Both the position numbers and the translations under genes were made by a program. From an uncultured Eubacteriales bacterium (lineage in GTDB: Bacteria > Bacillota > Clostridia > Peptostreptococcales > Anaerovoracaceae), in the NCBI GenBank assembly GCA_902795135.1, contig CADBJW010000019.1, positions 1 through 45,746 on the forward strand: a stretch of DNA of 45,746 bases, in the 5' to 3' direction. This document shows, piece after piece, positions 17,273 through 25,192 of this stretch; within the stretch, counting starts at the first letter, position 1, and each line of letters begins with the position of its first letter. The notes under the pieces were generated by a model that worked only from the letters and a program-made list of their open reading frames with translations, was not told where the DNA came from and did no database searches.

Positions 17273-18101
17273 ACTCTACGAGAAATACATCAAAAAAGAA
17301 TCACTTCCAACACTGTTCTGTCCGGGGTGCGGCAATGGGATCATCCAGATCGCAGCGATGGAAGCCATGGAAAAACTGAACTGCAAGGACGACGTTGCTT
17401 GCGTCAGCGGCATCGGCTGCTCTTCATGGATACCGTGTTATTATAAGCTGGACGTAATCCATACCATGCACGGCAGAGCCATTGCTTTTGCAGAAGGACT
17501 GAAGCTCTCCAGACCGGACAAGAAGATCATGGTGTTCACCGGTGACGGCGACTGCATGGCGATCGGCGGCAACCACCTGCTCCATGCGGCACAGAGAAAT
17601 ATCGATTTGACCGTTGTCATGGTCAACAACTATATCTACGGAATGACCGGCGGCCAGAAATCACCAACTACACCAGTTGGCGCTAAGACGAAGACCTCGC
17701 CATATGGTTGTATCGATGAGCCTATGAACGCATGCAAACTGGTTATGTCACTGGGCGCAAGTTATGTGGCTAGATGGACGACGGCACATCCGATACAGCT
17801 GGCAAAGGCCATTGCCGAGGGACTCGATCACAAAGGCTTTTCCTTTATCGAAGTGCTTTCCCAGTGTCCAGTCCAGGCAGGAAAGAATGTTTGGGGTGAA
17901 AAGGAACCGGCAAAGATTATGGAGAAGTACAAAGAAAGTACGTACCTCTACAAAATCGGATCCGATGACCCGACTGGTGCCGTAGCAGAGAAAAACGCAG
18001 AAGGGAAGATTCCAATCGGTTTGTTCAAACACGAACAGAACGCGAAGGAATACCTGGAACGAGTCGAAGAAAAACTGGCACAGAGCGGAATTGCAAGATA
18101 A
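17265..18101 (+). CDS. korB: 2-oxoacid:ferredoxin oxidoreductase, beta (thiamine diphosphate) subunit
   Basis: The 278-residue subunit binds thiamine diphosphate: G-D-G-D-C-M-A-I-G-G-N-H near residue 90, followed about 25 residues later by N-N-Y-I-Y-G-M-T-G-G-Q. Near the N terminus L-F-C-P-G-C-G-N-G supplies cysteines for the Fe-S cluster. Length is normal. The GAGGAGGTGA ribosome site lies inside the end of korA, and the overlap suggests coupled translation of equal amounts of the two subunits. Confidence 0.92.
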   Translation: MNKLYEKYIKKESLPTLFCPGCGNGIIQIAAMEAMEKLNCKDDVACVSGIGCSSWIPCYYKLDVIHTMHGRAIAFAEGLKLSRPDKKIMVFTGDGDCMAIGGNHLLHAAQRNIDLTVVMVNNYIYGMTGGQKSPTTPVGAKTKTSPYGCIDEPMNACKLVMSLGASYVARWTTAHPIQLAKAIAEGLDHKGFSFIEVLSQCPVQAGKNVWGEKEPAKIMEKYKESTYLYKIGSDDPTGAVAEKNAEGKIPIGLFKHEQNAKEYLERVEEKLAQSGIAR

Positions 18102-18119
18102 AAGTCGAAAGGTAAAGAG

Positions 18120-18323
18120 ATGGCAAACATAACAATAGATAAAGCATGCTGCAAAGGCTGTAATATCTGTCTGTCAGTATGTCCGAAAAACATATTCGTA
18201 AAATCCAGACAGAGAAACAACTACGGCACAGCAATGCCGGCAGTCGAAAATCCGGATCAATGCATCACGTGCAGAATGTGCGAACGTTTATGTCCGGATG
18301 GTGCAATAGACGTTGAAAAGTAG
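18120..18323 (+). CDS. korD: 2-oxoacid oxidoreductase ferredoxin-like delta subunit (2x[4Fe-4S])
   Basis: A 67-residue bacterial-type ferredoxin with two complete CxxCxxCxxxCP motifs (C-C-K-G-C-N-I-C-L-S-V-C-P and C-I-T-C-R-M-C-E-R-L-C-P). It would pass electrons from the thiamine centre to free ferredoxin. It lies 18 bases after korB, with GAAAGGTAAAGAG as ribosome site. Its place between beta and gamma subunits differs from the commonly seen D-A-B-C order. Confidence 0.9.
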   Translation: MANITIDKACCKGCNICLSVCPKNIFVKSRQRNNYGTAMPAVENPDQCITCRMCERLCPDGAIDVEK

Positions 18324-18353
18324 ACGAAGGAAAAAAAGGGAAAGGAAGCAAAA

Positions 18354-18926
18354 ATGAGAATCAACGTAAGATTCGCAGGCTCAGGCGGACAGGGCGTCAT
18401 TTTGGCGTCAGTACTGCTTTCAAAGGCTTACGGACTTGGAGAAAATTACAACATCGCACAGACACAAAGCTACGGACCGGAGGCCAGAGGCGGAGCATGT
18501 AAAGCGGAAGTCGTCATATCGGACGACGAGATCGACTACATGAAAGTCAATAAAGCAGACGTGTTCGTTGCGCTGAATCAGGTTGGATACGATAAGTATA
18601 TCGACACCGTAAAGGATGACGCAGTTGTGTTGATCAACAGCACACTGGTTGAGTCCGACCGGCCAAACGTCTACAAAATACAGGCAACGAAGCGTGCCGA
18701 AGACATGGGTAAACCATTCGTTGTAAACATCATCGCATTGGGAGCCCTTACACGGCTTATGCCGAAAGTTCATTATCCTGCTGTAGAAGAGGAGATCATC
18801 GAACAATTTCCTGCTAGTATCGCATCTGTTAATCTTGACGCATACAAGATGGGTTATGATATAATGGATGAGGACCTGAAGAATTTAGGTTACAAAACTG
18901 GATTTGGCGATGCCAGACAGTGGTAG
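18354..18926 (+). CDS. korC: 2-oxoacid:ferredoxin oxidoreductase, gamma subunit
   Basis: A 190-residue subunit of the pyruvate/2-oxoglutarate ferredoxin oxidoreductase catalytic gamma family. Motifs are R-F-A-G-S-G-G-Q-G-V-I-L-A (7-19), S-Y-G-P-E-A-R-G-G-A-C-K-A-E-V and A-L-N-Q. It completes the four-subunit enzyme. The ribosome site is GGAAAGGAAG. No terminator is visible behind it, and the lipoprotein gene starts 39 bases downstream. Confidence 0.9.
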   Translation: MRINVRFAGSGGQGVILASVLLSKAYGLGENYNIAQTQSYGPEARGGACKAEVVISDDEIDYMKVNKADVFVALNQVGYDKYIDTVKDDAVVLINSTLVESDRPNVYKIQATKRAEDMGKPFVVNIIALGALTRLMPKVHYPAVEEEIIEQFPASIASVNLDAYKMGYDIMDEDLKNLGYKTGFGDARQW

Positions 18927-18965
18927 TTTGAATCCCAGATTTGATACTAACAGGAGGAAGGTGCA

Positions 18966-19637
18966 ATGAGAAAAATTGTATGTGTTTTAGTGGCGCTGAG
19001 CATGCTGGTGCTTGTGCCTTTGACCGGTTGCGGCAAGGACAACACAGCGGACATCAAGGCTGCAGTAGATGGCTTTATGGGCGCAATGCAAGCAGGTGAT
19101 ATTTCCGGAATGAAGGAATACTGCGACCCGGCACTCTTTGAAACAGGCGGAACGTTGGCAGATTTTAACACCCTGGAAAACATTGACGAGGAACTGGCAA
19201 ACTCAGTGGGCATGGATCCTTCACAGCTTTCTGACAAAACAAAAGAAACCGTCAACAATTATGTGAATGAATTGCTGTCAAGTATGATCGCGTCTTATGA
19301 AATAGGGGAGATCACGGAACCAGAAGAAGGCAAAGCCGAAGCCAAGGTTGATGTTACATTCGGGTTTGACCCAGATAAAATGACGAACATCGACATCAAC
19401 AGTGAAGCCGAGGCTTTAGCGCAGGATTACATGAATGAGAACATGGCAGAACTGCAGAAAATATACACGGAAGGCGGACAGGATGCACTGATGAATAAAG
19501 TTCTGGATGATCTGGTAGGAGAACTTCTGGACAAATATGTCGAAGAAGTTAAGAAGACCGGCCAGGTAGACAGAGCGTCCACTCTGACCCTTGAAAACAA
19601 GGACGGCAAATGGCTCATCACGGGCGAAACCTTCTAA
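18966..19637 (+). CDS. Putative lipoprotein of unknown function
   Basis: A 223-residue secreted protein with a signal peptide of basic residues, a hydrophobic core and the lipobox L-T-G-C (19-22), so C22 should be lipidated and the protein anchored to the outer face of the membrane. The mature part starts A-D-I-K-A-A-V-D-G-F-M-G-A-M-Q-A-G-D, the pattern of NTF2-like/DUF4878 or DUF5105 domains, and is acidic, with a last stretch L-E-N-K-D-G-K-W-L-I-T typical of such folds. The ribosome site AGGAGGA lies 8 bases upstream. It could be read through from korC. A terminator lies just after it, inside the opposing hydF. No function can be given. Confidence 0.75.
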   Translation: MRKIVCVLVALSMLVLVPLTGCGKDNTADIKAAVDGFMGAMQAGDISGMKEYCDPALFETGGTLADFNTLENIDEELANSVGMDPSQLSDKTKETVNNYVNELLSSMIASYEIGEITEPEEGKAEAKVDVTFGFDPDKMTNIDINSEAEALAQDYMNENMAELQKIYTEGGQDALMNKVLDDLVGELLDKYVEEVKKTGQVDRASTLTLENKDGKWLITGETF

Positions 19638-19670
19638 TAACGAACGGCGATTATCATCGTAATGAAATTC

Positions 19671-20933
19671 TTATGGCAGGCAGACTTTATCGAGGATGCC
19701 TGCCATTTTTGCGAGAAAAATCCCGTAATTGGTAATGGGCACCCCGGCAGCCTCGGCAGCGTCGATCCTGCTTAAAACGTGCTTGCGGTTAAACATGCAT
19801 GCGCCGCAGTGAATGATCAAATCGTATTGTTTCAAATCATCACCCTGCGGGAAATCGTCACCCCGCACGGAGGTAATCTCAACCCGGTCACCATATTGTT
19901 TATGCAAAAGCATCGGAATCTTCACGGTTCCGATGTCTTCTTTTAGTGGAACATGAGCGCAGGCTTCCGCAATCAGAACCCGAAAACGCGGAGCTTCATC
20001 CATTCGCGCCGTAAACTGATCCATGGCCGAAACGCCCTCGACAAAGACACGGATATCTCCCTTCGCCGCAGCCATCAGAATGGAAAACGACGTGAGCCTA
20101 CTGGTTTGTGGTTTCTGCTGACTTACCAGATCAAAGCACTGGGAGTCGGTGATGATCAGATCGGGTGCGCGGTTGAGCACGGAAAGAGACTGTGTGAATC
20201 GGTCCGCGGTTGTGGACAGGACCGTGCATTTGCGATCGAGGAGATCGCGGATCGTTTGGACCTGAGGTAGGATCAGTCGGCCTTTCGGGGCCTGAATATC
20301 CTGGGGCATGACAAGAAGAACCAGGCTGTCATCGGTAACGAGCCCTTTAAGGAGTCCTTCTTCCAGAAAATCTTCCGGGACGGCATGTATGATCGCCTGC
20401 CGTAAGCGGTCGATGCCGCTTCCCGTCTTTGCGCTGATCCAGAAAATCGGATCCAAAAGGTCACCCAGGCAGGCACGTGCAGCGTCATGAATCGCACGTT
20501 CCACCGCGGCCCGTTCTTCTGCCTTCCGAACATCGCACTTGTTCACGGCGACAATCGTAGGAATGTCTGCGGCCTGCAGTTTCTGCAGCCACTGCACATC
20601 GGACTGGCTGAACACATGGTCCGGGTCTTCGGTTCCATCGAGGAGCAGAATTGCCAGGTCGGTCCGGTCAATCATGGCAGTCGTCCGATCAACGCGAAGC
20701 TTGCCGAGTTCGCCGTCGTCATCAAAACCGGCGGTATCCATCAGAACGACAGGACCAATGGGATGAAGTTCCATGGACTTAAATACAGGATCCGCGGTGG
20801 TTCCAGGGGTATCCGAAACGATGGCCCGCGCCTGTCCGGCAAGGGCATTGATCAACGAGGACTTCCCCGCATTGCGGCGGCCAAAGATGCCAATGTGCAG
20901 ACGGTTTCCCTTTGGTGTGTTGTTGAGTGACAT
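19671..20933 (-). CDS. hydF: HydF, [FeFe] hydrogenase H-cluster maturation GTPase
   Basis: A 420-residue scaffold GTPase on which the 2Fe subcluster is built and from which it passes to HydA. The G domain has the P-loop G-R-R-N-A-G-K-S (18-25), S-D-T-P-G-T-T, D-T-A-G-F-D and N-K-C-D. The C-terminal cluster site shows C-A-H followed by about 46 residues and H-C-G-A-C, the CxH...HCxxC signature of HydF. Length is normal. Start 20933 follows AGGAGG by 6 bases; a longer in-frame form from 21017 would overlap hydE and has no ribosome site. It is the last gene of the hydrogen operon. Confidence 0.93.
   Translation of the reverse strand: MSLNNTPKGNRLHIGIFGRRNAGKSSLINALAGQARAIVSDTPGTTADPVFKSMELHPIGPVVLMDTAGFDDDGELGKLRVDRTTAMIDRTDLAILLLDGTEDPDHVFSQSDVQWLQKLQAADIPTIVAVNKCDVRKAEERAAVERAIHDAARACLGDLLDPIFWISAKTGSGIDRLRQAIIHAVPEDFLEEGLLKGLVTDDSLVLLVMPQDIQAPKGRLILPQVQTIRDLLDRKCTVLSTTADRFTQSLSVLNRAPDLIITDSQCFDLVSQQKPQTSRLTSFSILMAAAKGDIRVFVEGVSAMDQFTARMDEAPRFRVLIAEACAHVPLKEDIGTVKIPMLLHKQYGDRVEITSVRGDDFPQGDDLKQYDLIIHCGACMFNRKHVLSRIDAAEAAGVPITNYGIFLAKMAGILDKVCLP
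19674..19710 (+). terminator. Intrinsic terminator of the kor-lipoprotein transcript, inside the end of hydF
   Basis: TGGCAGGCA (19674-19682) and TGCCTGCCA (19697-19705) form a perfect 9-base stem with a 14-base loop, followed by TTTTT (19706-19710). It starts 37 bases after the lipoprotein stop and overlaps the last codons of hydF on the other strand. Confidence 0.75.
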
Positions 20934-20943
20934 GGTGAACCTC

Positions 20944-22002
20944 CTATCGCGATGTTGATGGTTCGGTGTTCGGCCGTGCCGGGTCTCCGATGTCCATAAC
21001 GACCCGGTAGCCCGCATCGGCTACTTGCTGTTTTAAGTCTTTGATATTCTGGGCAGACTCTTCTCCGCTGTGCAGCTTATTATCGTAGATCGCGTAATCA
21101 TCGCGCACGCTGACAGGGGACAGATTCGGCATAATGACATTGGCTCCGGCCTTCAGGCCCAGCATGCGGCCTTTGGGGTCAATGGTTCCCAGTGCTGTTG
21201 TAGATGGAATCAGTGCATAGGGAAACAGGATCCGTAAGATCGCCAGAAGCCGCAGGGTAAGGCGCAGCTTTTGCTCATTGGAGAGCATCGCAGTCTGCGC
21301 TGCGTCCGCCATGGACAGCCTGCCAAAAGGCGTATCTGCCTGTGGGATAAAGGGTCCGATCCCGATCATATGGGGCTGGAGCTTTTGCATGAAAGCGAGA
21401 TCTTCCAGCAAATGGGCCGGCGTTTGACCGGGGGCTCCAACCATCAGGCCGGCACCGACTTGAAAGCCGATTTCCTTTAAATCATAGAGGCAGCGCTTGC
21501 GGTTTGCAAGCTGCATTTCCGTAGGGTGCAGCTGGCCGTACAATTCCGGAGAGGCTGCTTCGTGGCGCAGCAGGTATCTGCGGGCGCCTGCGTCAAAGAG
21601 CCTTTGGTAACTCTCCCGGGAGCGCTCGCCAACGGACAGGGTAATGGCGCAATCCGGGAACTCATCGTGTATTGCCGATACAAGATCACAGAGGGTCGGA
21701 TCATAGTACGGGTCTTCGCCCCCTTGCAGGACAAAGGTCCGAAGGCCAAGCCCGTATCCTTCCCGGCAGCAGTCAAGGATCGTTTGTGGATCCAGACGGT
21801 AGCGATGAATCTTTTGATTGTCTCTGCGCAGTCCACAGTAATAGCAATTGTTCTTACAGTGGTTCGTGAACTCGATTAACCCGCGCAAATAAACCGCATC
21901 GCCGTAGTGTTTGCGGCGAATGCGGTCGGATTCTGTGAACAGCCCGTCATCCACGGCGCTGTCAGGGTCCAGTATTTGAAGTAACGAATTTCTATCTATC
22001 AT
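20944..22002 (-). CDS. hydE: HydE, radical SAM maturase of the H-cluster
   Basis: The 352-residue radical SAM enzyme takes part in forming the bridging dithiomethylamine-containing 2Fe precursor. C49-x3-C53-x2-C56 (C-K-N-N-C-Y-Y-C) binds the SAM [4Fe-4S] cluster; the domain continues through L-Q-G-G-E-D-P and A-G-L-M-V-G-A-P-G-Q-T. The start at 22002 fits family length. Its ribosome site is weak (AATAAGACC), so translation may depend on coupling to hydG, which ends 19 bases upstream. An in-frame start at 22083 would overlap hydG and gives an N terminus unlike the family. Confidence 0.9.
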   Translation of the reverse strand: MIDRNSLLQILDPDSAVDDGLFTESDRIRRKHYGDAVYLRGLIEFTNHCKNNCYYCGLRRDNQKIHRYRLDPQTILDCCREGYGLGLRTFVLQGGEDPYYDPTLCDLVSAIHDEFPDCAITLSVGERSRESYQRLFDAGARRYLLRHEAASPELYGQLHPTEMQLANRKRCLYDLKEIGFQVGAGLMVGAPGQTPAHLLEDLAFMQKLQPHMIGIGPFIPQADTPFGRLSMADAAQTAMLSNEQKLRLTLRLLAILRILFPYALIPSTTALGTIDPKGRMLGLKAGANVIMPNLSPVSVRDDYAIYDNKLHSGEESAQNIKDLKQQVADAGYRVVMDIGDPARPNTEPSTSR

Positions 22003-22021
22003 GGTCTTATTCGTGCTGAAA

Positions 22022-23461
22022 TTAAAAACGAAAATCCCTGTGGCCCTGCTCGATTTCTTCCAGGTGCTGCCGGCAGATTTCACGAACCTTATCGCTCGGA
22101 ATCAGCGACAGTTTCTCGTTGATCAGCGCATCGCCCTTGGCCTTTGTTTCCTCACTGGCATAGTCCATGAGGAACTCTTTGAGCGTCAGCATGGCGTTTG
22201 GCTGACAGCAGTTCGCGATCTGACCGGATTTAAGCAAACTCATGAAGCGGTCGCCGGTTCGCCCTTCCCGGTAGCATGCCGTGCAAAAGCTCGGAACATA
22301 GCCGAGATCGATGAGCCAGTCAACGACTTCCCCGAGGGTGCGGCGGTCTTCCACATCAAACTGGGCGGTTTCCTCTGCATCGAAACGGCCTTCTTCATCC
22401 AGCTCTTCGACATAGCCGCCGACGCTGGTTCTGCTTCCGCCGCTGATTTGCGTAATGCCGATTTCCAGACATTCACGCCGGGTCTTGGCGCTTTCACGTG
22501 TGGACATGATCATGCCGGTATAAGGGACGGCAATCCGGAGAACGGCGACAATGCGCTTGAAGATGTCGTCAGGAACGCCATTGTCAAAGGTGTCCGGATC
22601 GATGTCATCCGCAGGACGGACCCGCGGAACACTGATGGTATGTGGCCCGCAGCCATAGGTTTTTTCTAAGTGATGGGCATGCATCAGCATGCCGACAAAG
22701 TCGTATTTATAATTGTTGAGTCCATAGAGAACGCCGCAGCCGACATCATCGATTCCGGCCTGCATGGCGCGGTCCATGGCCTCTGTATGGTATGCGTAAT
22801 CGCTCTTTGGACCGGTCGGGTGCAGCTGTTCATAGGCCTCCTTGTTGTAGGTTTCCTGGAACAGGATGTAAGTCCCGATGCCGGCATCCTTCAGTTTCTT
22901 GTAATTTTCGACCGTTGTAGCAGCGATGTTTACATTGACTCTGCGGATCGCTCCGTTTTTATGCTTGATGCTGTAAATCGTCTGGATGCTTTCCAGAATG
23001 TATTCAATCGGATTTTCGGTTGGATGCTCACCGGCTTCGATGGCCAGCCGTTTGTGCCCCATATCCTGCAGAGCGATGACTTCCTCCCGAATCTCTTCCT
23101 GGGTCAGCTTCTTTCGCGGGATGTGCTTGTTCTGTCCATGATACGGACAGTAAACACAGCCGTTGACACAGTAGTTGGACAGGTAAAGAGGTGCAAACAT
23201 TACGATGCGGTTGCCGTAAAAATGTTCTTTGATTTCTTTACCGAGGTCAAAAATCTGCTGGATGATATCCGGGTCCTCGCACTCTAGCAGAGTAGCGGCC
23301 TCAGCATAAGAGAGGCCGTTGTATTCTCTGCCTTTTTCGAGGATTGTATGCATTAGTTCCAGGTCGTCTTTATGAGCCTGCGCAAAAGCCAGTGTCTCTT
23401 TGATTTTCTTGTCGTTGATAAATTCCTCTGCAACGGTTGAAGTGCTGTTGTATTCAGCCAT
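22022..23461 (-). CDS. hydG: HydG, tyrosine lyase making CO and CN for the H-cluster
   Basis: A 479-residue radical SAM enzyme that cleaves tyrosine and builds an Fe(CO)2(CN) synthon. The SAM cluster motif is C98-x3-C102-x2-C105 (C-V-N-G-C-V-Y-C). The HydG-specific C-terminal cluster motif CX2CX22C is present as C393, C396 and C419. Between them are the ThiH-like barrel blocks I-E-A-G-E-H-P and F-Q-E-T-Y-N. Length is as expected. It lies 12 bases after hydA and ahead of hydE, so the three maturases are co-expressed with their target. Confidence 0.95.
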   Translation of the reverse strand: MAEYNSTSTVAEEFINDKKIKETLAFAQAHKDDLELMHTILEKGREYNGLSYAEAATLLECEDPDIIQQIFDLGKEIKEHFYGNRIVMFAPLYLSNYCVNGCVYCPYHGQNKHIPRKKLTQEEIREEVIALQDMGHKRLAIEAGEHPTENPIEYILESIQTIYSIKHKNGAIRRVNVNIAATTVENYKKLKDAGIGTYILFQETYNKEAYEQLHPTGPKSDYAYHTEAMDRAMQAGIDDVGCGVLYGLNNYKYDFVGMLMHAHHLEKTYGCGPHTISVPRVRPADDIDPDTFDNGVPDDIFKRIVAVLRIAVPYTGMIMSTRESAKTRRECLEIGITQISGGSRTSVGGYVEELDEEGRFDAEETAQFDVEDRRTLGEVVDWLIDLGYVPSFCTACYREGRTGDRFMSLLKSGQIANCCQPNAMLTLKEFLMDYASEETKAKGDALINEKLSLIPSDKVREICRQHLEEIEQGHRDFRF

Positions 23462-23473
23462 TCTTTTACCTCG

Positions 23474-25192
23474 TTATAGTCTCCACTGGGACACATCTGT
23501 GTGAAGCAGATGATGTGCTTTCTCTGAGTTCGGCCGTTTGAAGTATTCCTGATAACTCATGATAACGGTCGGGTTCTCGTGGGAGAATCTCAGATCCAGT
23601 GTATTGTCAATATTGTACAGTTCGCTTCCCCGGAGAGCAGCCATTTCGGTTCCGTCATGGATTGGCTGTCCGCCGCCGCCGGAACATCCGCCAGGACATG
23701 CCATGATCTCAACGAAGTCATACTGGACATCGCCACGCTGGATCGCTTCGATCAGCTTTCTCGTATTGCCAAGTCCATTGGCAACGGCAACGCGCAGCTT
23801 GATGCCTGCGACGGTGAAAGTAGCTTCCTTCCAGCCGTCCATACCGCGGACATTCTGGAATGCGTTGACCGGTGGGTTTTCTCCCGTGATCAGGAAGTAT
23901 GCGGAACGAAGTGCTGCTTCCATAACCCCGCCGGTTGCGCCGAAGATGACGCCCGCGCCGGTTCCTTCTCCAAAGAAACTGTCAAACGGAACTTCCGGAA
24001 GCTGAGCGGCTTTGATTCCGTCCATGGAAATCAGGTTGTCCAGCTCACGGGTGGTAAGAACGACGTCAACATCTTTGAATCCGGAATCGCGGAGAGTATG
24101 TTCGTCGCACTCATATTTCTTCGCCGTGCAAGGCATAATGGAAACGGACACGATCTTAGCCGGGTCAACACCGAGCTTTTCGGCCATGTAAGTCTTACTG
24201 ATGGCACCGAACATCTGCTGTGGTGATTTGGCTGTTGAAAGGTTCGGAATCAGTTCCGGATATTCCAGCTGTACAAATCGCAGCCAGCCTGGACAACATG
24301 ACGTGAACATCGGCCAGCTGTGTTCTTCTTTATGACCTAAGCGTTCGATCAGTTCGCTGCCTTCTTCCATGATGGTCATGTCAGCGGTGTAGACTGTGTC
24401 GAAAACATAGTCGAAACCAATCTGTTTCAAAGCAGCAACCAGCTTGCCCGTTGTCTGTTCCACCCGGTTCATGCCGATCTTTTCGCCCCAGGCAACACGA
24501 ACGGCTGGTGCGAACTGAACCATGGTAACAACGTCAGGGTCGGCCAGCGCGTCAAGCACCTGATCCGTATCGTTTCTCTCGCTGAGTGCGCCAACCGGGC
24601 AGTGGGTGATGCACTGTCCGCAAAGGCTGCAGTTGGAGTTGCGAATCTGTACGCCATCGGTGACGCCAACGGTCGTACGGAAGGATGAACCGAGCTTTTC
24701 CCAAACGTTCATGTTCTGGATCTTATCGCAAACCTGCACGCAACGCAGACAAGTGACGCACTTGGTGGCATTTCGGATCAGCGGGAAGGATTCATCCCAG
24801 CGATAATCATCCGCGTTGTTTACATAGGACGTTCCAACAACGCCCAGGTCTCTGGCAATGCTCTGCAGCGCGCAGTTGCCGCTTCTCGGACAGGTCGCAC
24901 ATTTGCAGTCGTGTTCTGCCAGAACGAGCTGGATGTTGATCTTTCTTGCCTGCCGAACTTTCGGGCTATTGGTATAGATGACCATACCTTCTTCGACTTC
25001 CGTGTTGCAGGAAGAAACCAGTTTGTCTTTGCCTTCCAACTCTACGACACAGACTCTGCAAGCACCGATGTCGTTCAGTCCTTCCCAATAACAGATGTGA
25101 GGGATCTCCACACCGACGGATTTGGCAGCATTCATAATGGTTGTTCCCTGCTGCACCGTTGTTTTTCTTCCATTGATTGTTACGTTTACCAT
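23474..25192 (-). CDS. hydA: [FeFe] hydrogenase catalytic subunit (M3-type modular)
   Basis: A 572-residue cytosolic hydrogenase. Order of domains: plant-type [2Fe-2S] (C34, C45, C48, C62), His/Cys [4Fe-4S] (H94, C98, C101, C107), two [4Fe-4S] (C145, C148, C151, C155 and C188, C191, C194, C198), then the H domain with its three signatures: T-S-C-C-P-G-W (297-303), M-P-C-T-A-K-K-Y-E (353-361) and M-A-C-P-G-G-C-S-G-G-G-G-Q-P (497-510). All H-cluster ligands are present. Start 25192 follows GAGGAGGGAGG and its first bases overlap the end of the flavoprotein gene. The partner gene resembles that of group A2 hydrogenases, which are found beside a GltD-like gene. Confidence 0.95.
   Translation of the reverse strand: MVNVTINGRKTTVQQGTTIMNAAKSVGVEIPHICYWEGLNDIGACRVCVVELEGKDKLVSSCNTEVEEGMVIYTNSPKVRQARKINIQLVLAEHDCKCATCPRSGNCALQSIARDLGVVGTSYVNNADDYRWDESFPLIRNATKCVTCLRCVQVCDKIQNMNVWEKLGSSFRTTVGVTDGVQIRNSNCSLCGQCITHCPVGALSERNDTDQVLDALADPDVVTMVQFAPAVRVAWGEKIGMNRVEQTTGKLVAALKQIGFDYVFDTVYTADMTIMEEGSELIERLGHKEEHSWPMFTSCCPGWLRFVQLEYPELIPNLSTAKSPQQMFGAISKTYMAEKLGVDPAKIVSVSIMPCTAKKYECDEHTLRDSGFKDVDVVLTTRELDNLISMDGIKAAQLPEVPFDSFFGEGTGAGVIFGATGGVMEAALRSAYFLITGENPPVNAFQNVRGMDGWKEATFTVAGIKLRVAVANGLGNTRKLIEAIQRGDVQYDFVEIMACPGGCSGGGGQPIHDGTEMAALRGSELYNIDNTLDLRFSHENPTVIMSYQEYFKRPNSEKAHHLLHTDVSQWRL

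Noticed and set aside
22001-22669. A 222-codon plus-strand frame opposite hydG
   Set aside because: It mirrors the hydG coding sequence and has no ribosome site or family match.
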